Origin: an uncultured Thiotrichaceae bacterium
GTDB taxonomy: Bacteria; Pseudomonadota; Gammaproteobacteria; Thiotrichales; Thiotrichaceae
NCBI GenBank assembly: GCA_902727985.1
Contig: CACVAY010000040.1
Location: 1 to 38,123 of the forward strand
Direction: 5' to 3'
Length of the DNA: 38,123 bases
Numbering within the stretch: position 1 is the first letter of the stretch; every line of letters begins with the position of its first letter. Shown one piece after another: positions 1 to 8,570 of this stretch. A program made the translations under genes and the position numbers. The notes beneath the pieces were generated by a model, which saw only the letters and a program-made list of their open reading frames with translations, made no database searches and had not been told where the DNA came from.

Positions 1-6
1 TGTTGC

Positions 7-471
7 TTAAGTGTTGGTTTCCAACCCTTCGATTTGAATTTCAGCATTGCCAGGAGCCACTAACTCGACTTTATTCACTTCTTCTCGAATCATTCGACCA
101 TTTACTTCTGCACCGACTTCCATTTCCAAGAGGTTGTAATGTACATCACCAGTAATTTTGGCATTAGGGTAAAGCTCAATCTTTTCTCCGATATAGACGT
201 TACCTTCAATCGCGCCATTAACAATAAGGTTGTCAACTTTAAGTTCACCGATAATTTTTCCATTATCACTCAAGATCAAGATTGAATTACTATTCTCGCC
301 TACGATATTTCCGTGTATTTCTCCATCAACTCTCATTACACCACTAAAGTTGATATCGCCCTGTAAGGTGGTAGATGCTCCGATTAGGGTATTCACCTCT
401 GCCTTTTCATTACTCGAAGAAGGTTGCGGTGCTGGTTGTGATATTTTTTTGCTATTACCCTTTTTGAACAT
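7..471 (-). CDS. Bactofilin (polymer-forming cytoskeletal protein)
   Basis: This 154-residue protein belongs to the bactofilin family, cytoskeletal proteins that polymerise without nucleotide into filaments at the inner membrane and act in cell shape, envelope remodelling or localisation. A short basic, Ser/Pro/Gln-rich N-terminal tail (about residues 1-27) precedes a regular alternation of hydrophobic and Gly residues (about 28-125) typical of the right-handed beta-helix, including the ladder-like turns DGEIHGNI, NGAIEGNV and NAKITGDV. A short tail closes it. The ATG at 471 has a good Shine-Dalgarno site (AGGAG, 8 bases upstream). It lies downstream of the coiled-coil membrane protein and argC on the same strand, an association I recall from other gammaproteobacteria. 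The 269-base gap upstream holds an FNR-like box, so it may have its own promoter. The family call is firm; the cellular role is not. Confidence 0.93.
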   Translation of the reverse strand: MFKKGNSKKISQPAPQPSSSNEKAEVNTLIGASTTLQGDINFSGVMRVDGEIHGNIVGENSNSILILSDNGKIIGELKVDNLIVNGAIEGNVYIGEKIELYPNAKITGDVHYNLLEMEVGAEVNGRMIREEVNKVELVAPGNAEIQIEGLETNT

Positions 472-596
472 TCTCTAAACTCCTAATTGTGGCGAATCTT
501 GCAGATGCTGATAACATTAACCTAAGAATTGGGGATATAAAACATACCGTCACAATATTTAATTAATGAATGATTCATTGATTGTACTTAAACCCC

Positions 597-610
597 TTGA
601 TATCAATCAA
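597..610. promoter_or_regulatory. Perfect FNR/ANR-type box upstream of the bactofilin gene
   Basis: The sequence TTGATATCAATCAA matches the FNR/ANR consensus TTGAT-N4-ATCAA at all ten defined positions. It lies about 130 bases upstream of the bactofilin start, in a 269-base AT-rich gap. A TACAAT hexamer on the minus strand (586-581) is nearby but is not at the spacing of a class II FNR promoter. Binding is inferred from the sequence only. Confidence 0.4.
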
Positions 611-747
611 TTGAAATAATATAGCATGATCTTATCCAGAAAACCGCGTAAATGCACCCTTCGCATTGCTCAATTTTCACCACTTCTCGGGTATAAGTAG
701 CACCTATCAGATTTATAAAATAGACCTTGGTAAGTGGCTGTAATGCT

Positions 748-1503
748 TCACTTAGACTGTTTCATGAGATTTATCCAGATATAGGATTTCTTCTGGGTTG
801 TCAGTTTCTTGTTTTTGGGTATTACCCACACATCAACATTACTCACTTTAAACCCTTCAGGTAATTTGATCTTTCCTTCGAAGCTAGCATACTGTTTGAG
901 ATTAAAACGCAAATCGGGCTGGCTATCCCCGAGATGAAGATCTCGATAGGTATAGGTAACCTTTTTTTGTGACTCTGTGCCTGAAAAACGAAGCAAGTAT
1001 TGACCTGTTACTTCATCTATACCACGCATTGATTTGGATAGAATCAAGGTAAACGCGTATTTTCTCGTCTTTTCGTCATTACGATTGACGGGCTTGATAC
1101 CAAAATAACGAACCCGGATACCTTTTTTTTGCTCAGATGCGGAGAGGATATTTTCGTATAACAGCAATTTTTCCCTAGCAGACTTTAGGTCATCTTCACT
1201 TTTGGTAAGTTTCTGATTGAGCTGAATATTAGTGTCTTGCTGAATTTGCTTGTCGCGAGATAAAATCAGTAATTCCTTCTTCAGTGCTACCAGTTCTGTC
1301 TCAAATGATGATAATTGCTGTTGGTTTTGTTCATATCCAAGGACAGTTTTGGGATCAAGTAAGTAACCTTTGGTATAGAGGTAATAGCCACCTGCTAAAA
1401 TACTTAGCAGCAAAATAAGGAACATACTCCAGCCACCAGAGCTGGAGGTGTTTTTCTTTGTTCCAGATGTCAGATCCAGAGCATCGTCAATATCTACTTT
1501 CAT
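748..1503 (-). CDS. Single-pass membrane protein with coiled coil (DUF6776-like)
   Basis: The 251-residue product has a cytoplasmic N-terminus of about 25 residues, one strong membrane helix (about 26-43), a long heptad-like charged region (about 57-118) that should form a coiled coil, and a C-terminal domain rich in beta-strand patterns (about 125-250) containing aromatic and basic segments. This architecture fits the DUF6776-type proteins I associate with bactofilin genes in gammaproteobacteria; the name is from memory. The ATG at 1503 has no clear Shine-Dalgarno sequence. It lies between argC and the bactofilin gene on the same strand. A role in anchoring or organising the bactofilin polymer at the membrane is inferred from context, not shown by any motif. 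Confidence 0.8.
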   Translation of the reverse strand: MKVDIDDALDLTSGTKKNTSSSGGWSMFLILLLSILAGGYYLYTKGYLLDPKTVLGYEQNQQQLSSFETELVALKKELLILSRDKQIQQDTNIQLNQKLTKSEDDLKSAREKLLLYENILSASEQKKGIRVRYFGIKPVNRNDEKTRKYAFTLILSKSMRGIDEVTGQYLLRFSGTESQKKVTYTYRDLHLGDSQPDLRFNLKQYASFEGKIKLPEGFKVSNVDVWVIPKNKKLTTQKKSYIWINLMKQSK

Positions 1504-1562
1504 TATTATTTTTAGTATCTATAAATATCATTAATTAAAATTATGCGACTTTTTAGCAATGC

Positions 1563-2591
1563 TTATGGTAAAACGCCGGGTACGTTAATACCCAAAATCT
1601 CTTCTAAACCCAGCATCAGATTCATATTCTGCACCGCTTGACCTGCTGCACCTTTAACCAAATTATCAATAACAGACAAAACCACTACTTTGTCACTATT
1701 TGGCAAACGATGAACCGCCATCCGACACGTGTTTGAGGTTTTTACTGAACGGGTTTCTGGATGCTGCCCTGCTGGTAAAACATCGACAAACGCTTCATTT
1801 TTGTAGAAGTCTTCATAGAGGCTTTGCAAGTCATGTTCTGCTAATACCTTAGTATAAATCGTTGCATGGATACCTCTAATCATCGGCAACAAATGTGGCA
1901 CGAAAGTGAAGTCTACCTCTTCACCTGAGACAAGACTCAATGTTTGTGCAATTTCTGGTTGATGACGATGTCCACCAACGTTATATGCCTTGAAACTATC
2001 ACCCGCTTCGCATAATAAAGTCCCAACATTGGCTCCACGCCCTGCTCCACTTGCACCGGATTTGCAATCAGCAATAATGCCACCGAAATCTGCTATTCCA
2101 TTCTTAACTAGTGGCAATAACCCCAATGTAACTGCAGTTGGATAACAACCCGGGTTTGCTACCAATAATGCATCTTTGATCTGCGCACGATTTAACTCAG
2201 GCAACCCGTATACCGCACTTTCTACTAAATCGGGACTTGCGTGCTCCATACCATACCAATGTTTCCAAATGCTCAGATCCTTAATCCGATAATCTGCGGC
2301 CAAATCAATAACCTTGATACCCTTATCAAGTAATACCTGTGTGCCTTTCATAGCGACGCCGTTTGGCGTTGCGAAAAACACCAAATCACAATCAAACAGA
2401 CTCTTATCATCAGGGTTCACGAATACGTTATCAACAAAGCCGCGTAGATTGGGGAACATGGCATCAACACGCGTACCAACATTGCTGCGTGATGTCACAG
2501 CATGAACACAAATTTGTGGGTGGACTGCAAGAATTCTTAATAATTCCACACCGGTATATCCTGTTGCACCAACGATTCCAATCTTTTGCAC
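1563..2591 (-). CDS. argC: N-acetyl-gamma-glutamyl-phosphate reductase
   Basis: ArgC catalyses the NADPH-dependent reduction of N-acetylglutamyl phosphate to the semialdehyde, the third step of arginine synthesis, in the cytoplasm. The nucleotide-binding motif GATGYTG is at the N-terminus, and the active-site cysteine lies in NPGCYPT (residue 149 with the start used here). The GHRHQPEI segment and the [11 protein letters not shown] segment are also typical. The chosen start is GTG at 2591, giving a 342-residue protein of normal length beginning [11 protein letters not shown], with a purine-rich AAAGAAG just upstream. A TTG at 2630 would add 13 residues with no family match. hemJ is divergent, with 110 bases between the genes. 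Confidence 0.97.
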   Translation of the reverse strand: MQKIGIVGATGYTGVELLRILAVHPQICVHAVTSRSNVGTRVDAMFPNLRGFVDNVFVNPDDKSLFDCDLVFFATPNGVAMKGTQVLLDKGIKVIDLAADYRIKDLSIWKHWYGMEHASPDLVESAVYGLPELNRAQIKDALLVANPGCYPTAVTLGLLPLVKNGIADFGGIIADCKSGASGAGRGANVGTLLCEAGDSFKAYNVGGHRHQPEIAQTLSLVSGEEVDFTFVPHLLPMIRGIHATIYTKVLAEHDLQSLYEDFYKNEAFVDVLPAGQHPETRSVKTSNTCRMAVHRLPNSDKVVVLSVIDNLVKGAAGQAVQNMNLMLGLEEILGINVPGVLP

Positions 2592-2701
2592 GATAATCTT
2601 CTTTTCAATGATAAAGCGGTATAATAGCAAACAGCCCTCATGAGTGACATGTAAAAACGCACTCTCAACTCAACACTATTAAATTTCTTGGAGCACACAC
2701 T

Positions 2702-3121
2702 ATGTACTTATGGGTTAAAGCCTTGCATATTATTTTTCTGGTTACTTGGTTTGCTGGACTATTCTACCTACCACGTCTGTATGTCTATCATTCGATGCCT
2801 GAGCACAAGGGAGCTTACCAACTCTTCAAGGTGATGGAGCGTCGCTTGTTCATTATGATGACGATTGGCGGTGTTTTAACTGCCGTATTTGGCATATGGT
2901 TAATTTCACTGAATACTAGCGTGTTCGCTGGCGGTTGGTTTCATGCCAAATTGCTCTTTTTAGCATTACTGATTGCTTACCATATTTGGTGTTATCGCAT
3001 TATGGTCACTTTTCGTCATGATCAAAACACGCGTTCACACAAATGGTATCGCATGTTTAATGAAGCGCCCAGTTTCTTATTAATCGTGATTGTGGTTTTA
3101 GTGGTGACAAAACCATTTTAA
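2702..3121 (+). CDS. hemJ: Protoporphyrinogen IX oxidase, HemJ type
   Basis: HemJ is the membrane protoporphyrinogen oxidase used by many proteobacteria in place of HemG or HemY, in the penultimate step of haem synthesis. The 139-residue protein has about four hydrophobic segments and the family's N-terminal signature LWVKALHIIFLVTWFAG, with His9 in the first membrane helix, followed by FYLPRLYVYH. The C-terminal NEAPSFLLIVIV segment is also characteristic. The start is ATG with TTGGAG eight bases upstream. It is divergent from argC and convergent with rppH. Confidence 0.95.
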   Translation: MYLWVKALHIIFLVTWFAGLFYLPRLYVYHSMPEHKGAYQLFKVMERRLFIMMTIGGVLTAVFGIWLISLNTSVFAGGWFHAKLLFLALLIAYHIWCYRIMVTFRHDQNTRSHKWYRMFNEAPSFLLIVIVVLVVTKPF

Positions 3122-3150
3122 ATGGCACCCATCGAACACAATGTTAATCC

Positions 3151-3185
3151 GTAGCCTGTGTTTCAGTTAGCTCGACACAGGCTAC
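3151..3185. terminator. Strong stem-loop between convergent hemJ and rppH
   Basis: An 11-bp perfect stem (GTAGCCTGTGT with ACACAGGCTAC) and a 13-base loop lie between the two convergent genes, 30 bases from each stop codon. On the plus strand it is followed by an A run, and there is no T run on either side in the correct orientation. It probably blocks or stabilises convergent transcripts but is not a canonical intrinsic terminator. Confidence 0.5.
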
Positions 3186-3214
3186 AAAAACGTAAAATTT
3201 GTTAATGCAATCTA

Positions 3215-3703
3215 TTAGCGGGATGAGCGGGTTTTATCGAGGATGGGTTTCAACTCTTGCAAAGCACGTTTATAAACTTTTCGTTTAAAATAGACCACCT
3301 CTTTGGAAGGATGCCAATATTCAACCCAACGCCATCCATCAAACTCAGGCTTATTGAAGGCGCGCAAATCGAAACAGGAATCATCAGAAAGCAGATGCAC
3401 TAGGAACCAGCGCTGCTTCTGCCCAATGCAGGTAGGTTTGGAATGGCTTCGAATCATGTGTTTGGGTAACTGGTAACGCAACCAACCATCCGTACATCCC
3501 AAAATCTGGATATGCTCAGGTTTCAAGCCAGTTTCTTCATGCAGTTCACGATACATAGCTTCTTCTGCTGTTTCACCTTGGTCAATTCCGCCTTGTGGAA
3601 ACTGCCATGAATGCTGACCTTGGCGCTTTCCCCAAAAAACCTGACCTTTGCAATTGCAAACGATGATTCCAACGTTAGATCTGTAACCATCTTTGTCAAT
3701 CAC
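3215..3703 (-). CDS. rppH: RNA pyrophosphohydrolase (Nudix)
   Basis: RppH removes pyrophosphate from the 5' triphosphate end of transcripts, starting RNase E-dependent decay. The 162-residue protein opens with the family signature [17 protein letters not shown] and has the Nudix box at residues 38-60, [20 protein letters not shown] followed by [12 protein letters not shown] before it is nearly invariant in RppH. The start is GTG with GGAG seven bases upstream; no in-frame ATG fits better. It is divergent from the HAD phosphatase gene with a 123-base gap that carries a G9 run. Confidence 0.96.
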   Translation of the reverse strand: MIDKDGYRSNVGIIVCNCKGQVFWGKRQGQHSWQFPQGGIDQGETAEEAMYRELHEETGLKPEHIQILGCTDGWLRYQLPKHMIRSHSKPTCIGQKQRWFLVHLLSDDSCFDLRAFNKPEFDGWRWVEYWHPSKEVVYFKRKVYKRALQELKPILDKTRSSR

Positions 3704-3734
3704 GCATTTACTCCAGTGTTGTCTTTTTTAGTTA

Positions 3735-3743
3735 GGGGGGGGC
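3735..3743. repeat. G9 mononucleotide run in a divergent promoter region
   Basis: Nine consecutive G residues lie between rppH and the HAD phosphatase gene, about 30 bases before the rppH start and 84 before the HAD start. Runs of this length are slippage-prone. Whether it sits inside a promoter spacer cannot be decided by eye. Confidence 0.6.
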
Positions 3744-3826
3744 TAAAGACAGATTTTTTCATATTAACGATGATTCATCAAATTAGAATCGTTACAATTA
3801 TCGGAATTTTTCAACCTGAGATAATC

Positions 3827-4486
3827 ATGACCTTAGCCATATTCGATTTAGATAACACCTTACTAAGCGGCGACAGCGACTACAGTTGGGGGCAGTTCCT
3901 TGTCAATAAAGGCATTGTGGATAAACAGGACTATGCCGAAGCCAATGAAAAATTCTATAAGCAATATGCGTTGGGCAAACTCGATATCCATGCATTTAGT
4001 GCTTTTGCCTTTAAAGCACTTTCTGAAAACACCGATGAAACGCTTGCAGCATGGCACAATGAGTTTATGCAAGAGAGCATCTTACCCATCATGTCTACAA
4101 AAGGCATAGACTTGGTCAATGAACATCGCGAACTCGGACATACTTTATTGGTAATTACCGCTACCAATAGTTTTATCACAGCACCGATCGTTGAACACTT
4201 TGGCATTCCTCATTTATTAGCGACTGACCCGAAACGTGAAAATGGTAAATACACCTTGGAGATTGCTGGAACACCCTGCTTTCAGGAAGGAAAAGTCATA
4301 CGCCTTAATGCGTGGATTGCAAAGAATAACGAGAGCATGGAAGGTAGCTATTTTTATAGTGATTCACATAATGATCTGCCGCTGTTGAAGATGGTTGATC
4401 ACCCTGTTGCTGTTGATCCTGATGATACCCTTAAGATCTATGCTGAAGAAAATGAATGGCAAATTATGTCACTGCGCAACCCATAG
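3827..4486 (+). CDS. HAD-IB family phosphatase (SerB-like; possibly histidinol-phosphatase)
   Basis: This 219-residue protein has all four HAD motifs. Motif I is FDLDNTLL (nucleophile Asp7, acid/base Asp9), motif II is the ITATN region, motif III is Lys in QEGKVIRL, and motif IV is YSDSHNDLPLL. The subfamily IB helical cap lies between motifs I and II. It therefore hydrolyses a small phosphomonoester in the cytoplasm. Homologues beside rppH in pseudomonads have, from memory, been linked to histidinol-phosphate phosphatase activity; I cannot verify that here. The start used is the ATG at 3827, directly before the motif I strand. The open frame extends upstream to 3611, but that part overlaps rppH and has no family similarity. 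The Shine-Dalgarno site is weak. Confidence 0.88.
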   Translation: MTLAIFDLDNTLLSGDSDYSWGQFLVNKGIVDKQDYAEANEKFYKQYALGKLDIHAFSAFAFKALSENTDETLAAWHNEFMQESILPIMSTKGIDLVNEHRELGHTLLVITATNSFITAPIVEHFGIPHLLATDPKRENGKYTLEIAGTPCFQEGKVIRLNAWIAKNNESMEGSYFYSDSHNDLPLLKMVDHPVAVDPDDTLKIYAEENEWQIMSLRNP

Positions 4487-4567
4487 TCATTTCCACGACT
4501 CTCTACAAAGTGCTGAATTACTTTACTGTCATATTCTCAATATCAAACTACGCATGATTCAGTTAGG

Positions 4568-4695
4568 GAGCCTCTGATCAAGTCCAAACAATATTGGAAC
4601 CGAGGCTTTAGCCTTGCCTAACGTATTGAAAATACACTACGAAGGGCGAGACTAAAGTCCCGACTCCAAAGAAACTAGACTTGATCAGAGTTTCC
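4568..4695. mobile_element. MITE-like palindromic element with TTAGG target duplication
   Basis: This 128-bp non-coding element has 18-bp terminal inverted repeats (GGAGCCTCTGATCAAGTC on the left; GGAAACTCTGATCAAGTC read from the right, 16 of 18 identical). It is flanked by the direct repeat TTAGG at 4563-4567 and 4696-4700. The similarity between arms continues inward, with TTGGA and the CTTTAG core in both, so most of the element folds into one long imperfect hairpin. Each arm also holds a smaller hairpin around CTTTAG (AGGCTTTAGCCT in the left arm). There is no ORF, so a transposase would have to act in trans. It lies in the gap between the HAD gene and the convergent phosphatase gene and may also act as a terminator. 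Confidence 0.75.
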
Positions 4696-4712
4696 TTAGG
4701 TAATACATCAGC

Positions 4713-5312
4713 TTATAAAATTGATATGCGGCGTCCCCGCTTTTCTTCTATGAGCTGCACCATTCCTGCATAAGGGATATGAATCTGCTGTTGACTTGCC
4801 AGAGGTGTTTTCAAAACGATACACATCATAGCCCGCATGACACCCGCATGGGATATCAATAAAATACGTTTACCTTTGTACTTCTTAAACACCTTCTCTA
4901 AACTGGTTGCGACTCGCTCACTAAATTCATAGAGCGATTCCGCACCTTTAGGACGATTATTGACAGGGTCTTTATAAAAATCGGTGTATTTTCTTCCGAA
5001 CTTTTCCTTTACCTCATCAGGGGTCAAGCCTTCCCAAACACCATAACTTGCTTCACGAAAGTCGTAGACAATTTCGCAGGGCAATCGGTATTCTTTCTTT
5101 ACATCTTCCGCAAAATCTAAACAGCGACTCATGGGCGAAGTAATCACCACATCCCAGATGGAATGAATACGTAAATGGGTTTCGATTTGTTCATGCATTT
5201 GTGTCCAGCCAGGTTCACTGAGCAAATGATCAGTGCCTGAACCACGGTACATTCTGCCACCAAGGGGCTCTCCATGGCGAATACAATCAATTATTGTTTT
5301 TCTATGGGGCAT
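4713..5312 (-). CDS. Histidine phosphatase family protein (phosphoglycerate-mutase-like)
   Basis: The 199-residue protein belongs to the histidine phosphatase superfamily, which includes alpha-ribazole phosphatases (CobC), SixA and phosphoglycerate mutases. The catalytic RHG is at residues 12-14 with phospho-acceptor His13, Arg63 lies in ITSPMSRC, Glu87 is in FREASYGVWEG, and the second catalytic His155 is in LLISHAGVMR. The substrate cannot be told from sequence; no cobalamin genes are nearby. The ATG at 5312 follows directly after the T-rich tail of the clpA terminator, and the only Shine-Dalgarno-like bases (AGAGG) lie inside that terminator stem, 13 bases away. No better start precedes the RHG motif. 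Confidence 0.88.
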   Translation of the reverse strand: MPHRKTIIDCIRHGEPLGGRMYRGSGTDHLLSEPGWTQMHEQIETHLRIHSIWDVVITSPMSRCLDFAEDVKKEYRLPCEIVYDFREASYGVWEGLTPDEVKEKFGRKYTDFYKDPVNNRPKGAESLYEFSERVATSLEKVFKKYKGKRILLISHAGVMRAMMCIVLKTPLASQQQIHIPYAGMVQLIEEKRGRRISIL

Positions 5313-5324
5313 AAAATAAAAAAA

Positions 5325-5343
5325 GCCTCTTTGGGGAAGAGGC
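5325..5343 (-). terminator. Rho-independent terminator of clpA
   Basis: A 7-bp stem (GCCTCTT with AAGAGGC) closes a 5-base loop and, read on the minus strand, is followed by TTTTTTTATTTT. It lies 18 bases after the clpA stop codon. The T tract runs straight into the start codon of the next minus-strand gene. The four T residues on the plus-strand side could also give some bidirectional function. Confidence 0.85.
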
Positions 5344-5361
5344 TTTTCTACCGTTTAGGGT

Positions 5362-7647
5362 TTATGGGGTTACAGCTTCCTTTTCGAAGCTCATACTTAG
5401 TTTATCTTTTTTGACCGTTACGCGAACTGTTCCACCACCATCACTCAATTCTCCGAAGAGAATTTCATCAGCGAGTGGACGCTTTATATTTTCTTGAATG
5501 ACGCGGGTCATTGGACGTGCACCCATTAACGGATCATGGCCCTTTTCTGCCAACCAGCGTTTCGCCTTATCATCAACAATGATAGTCACTTTCTTCTCAA
5601 CTAATTGAGATTCAAGCTTTATCAAGAATTTATCGACGACCGATTCGATCACATCAATATCAAGTGCATTGAACTGAATCACCGCATCAAGACGATTTCG
5701 AAATTCAGGGCTAAACGCACGTTCAACCGCTTTTCCAGAATCCAATGTATGGTCTTGAGTTGTAAAACCCATTGATGAGCGATTGATATTCTCAGCACCA
5801 GCATTACTGGTCATCACCAAAATTACATTACGAAAATCAATCTTACGTCCGTTTGAATCGGTTAATGAGCCGTTATCCATCACTTGCAATAAGATATTAA
5901 ACACATCCGGGTGCGCTTTTTCGATCTCATCCAGTAATAACACAGCATGCGGATTCTTGTTGACAGCATCCGTTAACAAACCACCTTCATCAAAACCAAC
6001 ATAGCCAGGAGGCGCACCAATTAAGCGAGAAACGGTATGACGTTCCATGTACTCAGACATATCGAAACGTAATAACTCGATACCTAGATGCTCAGCTAAC
6101 TGGTTGGTAACTTCCGTCTTACCCACACCTGTTGGGCCGGCAAACAAGAATGAACCGATAGGTTTATGATCTTCACGCAAACCAGAACGAGCCATTTTGA
6201 TCGCGGTAGTCAACTGCTCAATCGCATCATCCTGACCAAACACAACACGCTTAAGATTCACATCAAGACGTTTCAAGATATCCATATCGGTACTAGAAAC
6301 TGTCTTCGGTGGAATACGCGCAAGCTTCGCTACAATCGCTTCAACATCTTTAACAGAAATCGTTTTCTTACGTGAAGAAGCTGATTGTAGTTGGCGATTT
6401 GCTCCGGCCTCATCAATGACATCAATTGCCTTGTCAGGTAAATGACGGTCTGTGATGTAACGTGCTGATAATTCGGCTGCCGCTTTCAATGCAGGATTCG
6501 TATACTTCACACGATGATGACTTTCGAAGCGTGACTTTAGACCTTGCAAAATCTTGATGGTATCTTCAACACTTGGCTCAGCCACATCAATTTTCTGGAA
6601 ACGACGGGCCAATGCATGGTCTTTTTCGAATACACCGTGGTATTCCTTATAGGTTGTTGAGCCAATACATTTTAACTCACCGGTTGCTAGCACAGGCTTA
6701 ATGAGGTTTGATGCATCCATGGTTCCACCAGAGGTCGCACCTGCGCCAATGATGATATGAATTTCATCAATGAATAACACTGCATGTTCTTCTTTCTTAA
6801 TTTGATTAAGCACCCCTTTTAGGCGCTTCTCAAAATCACCGCGATACTTGGTACCCGCAACCAAACCACCTAAATCTAAAGAATAGATAACGGCACTTGA
6901 TAGCACTTCAGGTACTTGGCCATCAACAATACGTTTTGCTAAACCTTCTGCTATGGCTGTTTTACCGACACCCGCCTCACCCACCAACAATGGGTTGTTT
7001 TTTCGGCGACGACAAAGCACCTGAACAGTGCGCTCAACTTCTTCATCACGCCCGATTAGAGGATCAATTTTGCCTTCACGCGCACTCTGATTAAGATTGG
7101 TGGCAAACTTTTCAAGCGGCGACTCTTTACGCTCTTCTTCAGAGTCGGACTCTAGTGAAGCTTCTTCCTCCATATCATCACCTAGCAGGTCTTTTAATGA
7201 GGGTTCATCATCCTCATATTTTTTCACACCGTGTGAAACGAAGTTGACGAGATCTAGACGGGACATATTTTGCTTGGTTAAGTAGTAAACTGCATGTGAT
7301 TCAGGCTCGCCAAAGATGGCAACCAGGATGTTTTCACCAGAGACTTCTTCTTTTCCGGAAGCCTGCACATGATAAACTGCACGCTGGATAACGCGCTGAA
7401 AGCCCAAAGTTGGCTGCGTATCACGCTCATCATCTGGCATGAGGACAGGCGTACTGTCATCAATAAAGGCATCAAGCTCAGTTTGCAAAATGTTGATATC
7501 AATCCCGCAAGCTCGTAATGCATCAGCTGCGCTAGGGTTGGTTGTCATTGAGAACAAAAGGTGTTCTACCGTGACAAACTCGTGCTGTTTGTTTCGTGCA
7601 TCACGAAATAAGGTGTTTATTGAATATTCTACTTCCGAACTAAGCAT
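5362..7647 (-). CDS. clpA: ATP-dependent Clp protease ATP-binding subunit ClpA
   Basis: ClpA is the double-AAA+ unfoldase that feeds substrates to the ClpP peptidase, with ClpS as adaptor. The 761-residue protein has the N-terminal Clp_N domain (about 1-145) and an acidic linker. D1 follows with Walker A GEAGVGKT (about 223-230) and Walker [10 protein letters not shown]2 has Walker A GPTGVGKT (about 504-511) and Walker [14 protein letters not shown]. The ClpP-docking loop seems to be SMGFTTQD, an MGF version of the usual IGL/IGF tripeptide. Two ATGs are adjacent; the second (7647) is preferred because GGAG then lies six bases upstream and the protein begins [10 protein letters not shown] as in ClpA homologues. 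clpP is not in the window. Confidence 0.97.
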   Translation of the reverse strand: MLSSEVEYSINTLFRDARNKQHEFVTVEHLLFSMTTNPSAADALRACGIDINILQTELDAFIDDSTPVLMPDDERDTQPTLGFQRVIQRAVYHVQASGKEEVSGENILVAIFGEPESHAVYYLTKQNMSRLDLVNFVSHGVKKYEDDEPSLKDLLGDDMEEEASLESDSEEERKESPLEKFATNLNQSAREGKIDPLIGRDEEVERTVQVLCRRRKNNPLLVGEAGVGKTAIAEGLAKRIVDGQVPEVLSSAVIYSLDLGGLVAGTKYRGDFEKRLKGVLNQIKKEEHAVLFIDEIHIIIGAGATSGGTMDASNLIKPVLATGELKCIGSTTYKEYHGVFEKDHALARRFQKIDVAEPSVEDTIKILQGLKSRFESHHRVKYTNPALKAAAELSARYITDRHLPDKAIDVIDEAGANRQLQSASSRKKTISVKDVEAIVAKLARIPPKTVSSTDMDILKRLDVNLKRVVFGQDDAIEQLTTAIKMARSGLREDHKPIGSFLFAGPTGVGKTEVTNQLAEHLGIELLRFDMSEYMERHTVSRLIGAPPGYVGFDEGGLLTDAVNKNPHAVLLLDEIEKAHPDVFNILLQVMDNGSLTDSNGRKIDFRNVILVMTSNAGAENINRSSMGFTTQDHTLDSGKAVERAFSPEFRNRLDAVIQFNALDIDVIESVVDKFLIKLESQLVEKKVTIIVDDKAKRWLAEKGHDPLMGARPMTRVIQENIKRPLADEILFGELSDGGGTVRVTVKKDKLSMSFEKEAVTP

Positions 7648-7780
7648 CATGTACTCCTTCGTTTAGCCGCCTGCTGGCAAAAAATTAAACCCTTAGAGGA
7701 CTTTCTTCTTGTTCCATGGGCATAACACTCGTTACCAAATTTTAAAAGCATTCTTTAAGGACAAGCTATTAAAGACACTT

Positions 7781-8101
7781 TTAATTTTCTTCCATTGTAC
7801 ATAGCAGTGGATGCTCATGCTCTCGGGCGAACTGATTCACCTGAGCCACTTTGGTCTCCGCTATATCACGAGTGAAAATTCCACAGACTCCTTTGCCTTT
7901 GGTATGGACATTCAGCATAACGCGAGTGGCGCCTTCCTGATCCAGTCCAAAGAACGTTTTTAGAACCTCTACGACAAACTCCATGGGGGTGAAGTCATCG
8001 TTTAAAAGTATAACTTTATAGAGTTTGGGTTCCTTGACAATGGGTCGCGATTCTTGAACCGCCAATCCATTATCACCCTGATATTCGGTATCACCTGCCA
8101 T
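7781..8101 (-). CDS. clpS: ATP-dependent Clp protease adaptor ClpS
   Basis: ClpS binds N-degron substrates and delivers them to ClpA. The protein is about 106 residues: a flexible polar N-terminus, then the core fold from [20 protein letters not shown], through the [21 protein letters not shown] segment that forms the N-end-residue pocket and ClpA contact, to a short C-terminus. It lies 133 bases upstream of clpA on the same strand, the usual clpS-clpA order. The start is uncertain by two codons: ATG at 8101, or TTG at 8107, which has better spacing to AAAGG. A stable dyad lies just upstream (8125-8168). Confidence 0.95.
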   Translation of the reverse strand: MAGDTEYQGDNGLAVQESRPIVKEPKLYKVILLNDDFTPMEFVVEVLKTFFGLDQEGATRVMLNVHTKGKGVCGIFTRDIAETKVAQVNQFAREHEHPLLCTMEEN

Positions 8102-8124
8102 ATTCAACCATTAACCTTTTGCTA

Positions 8125-8168
8125 TTGGTAAAAGTGTCACATCAAACGAGACACTAAAGTTTTACCAA
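8125..8168. promoter_or_regulatory. Large stem-loop or operator dyad in the clpS leader
   Basis: The arms TTGGTAAAA and TTTTACCAA (9 bp) enclose a second stem, GTGTC with GACAC, with a five-base bulge on one side and an 11-base loop. It ends 24 bases from the clpS start and close to its ribosome binding site. No T run follows, so it reads as a regulatory hairpin or protein-binding dyad, not a terminator. Confidence 0.45.
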
Positions 8169-8570
8169 CATGCCCGTTAAGAATATTTAAATGCATAAAA
8201 GGTTCAGAATTTCTTCATTCTTGCTATCTAATTGATCAATAGCGATATTCTTTCTGAGACATCTTTCACGCATGTAAATGTTTATTTTATCATCCAAAAA
8301 CACATTTCTTCGAATACCGTAGTGGTGAAGTGGGATTAGCCACTTACGATGAATTTAGTGTTCTGTCTGATCCGCTTCAAAGAACATATGGGCATTTCTC
8401 CCAAGATACAACTTGCTTATACCCAGCTGCATCAAAAGTAGACAAATCATCGTTACCTGTTTAACCCTACACTATCTACTCCGTAACCCATTAATAAGGA
8501 CAAAACAACTAGCTTGATGACACTGAAATCGCTATTCTTCGGACTTTAGAACTTCGGCAAAGGAAATACT
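8169..8570. other. Divergent intergenic region between clpS and the PfkB gene
   Basis: About 400 bases without a convincing gene. It must hold the promoters of both clpS and the kinase gene. A short dyad, AAGTGG-N6-CCACTT, occurs near 8328-8345. The longest ORF noticed is about 30 codons without a ribosome binding site. No strong sigma-70 promoter pair could be picked by eye. Confidence 0.5.

Noticed and set aside
3611-3826. N-terminal extension of the HAD phosphatase frame.
   Set aside because: It runs antisense through rppH and through the G9 run; the HAD fold begins directly after the ATG at 3827.
7490-7503. A second FNR-like sequence (TTGATATCAATC) inside clpA.
   Set aside because: The right half-site is incomplete and it lies in coding sequence.
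8343-8442. A roughly 30-codon plus-strand ORF in the clpS-kinase gap.
   Set aside because: No ribosome binding site and no recognisable features.
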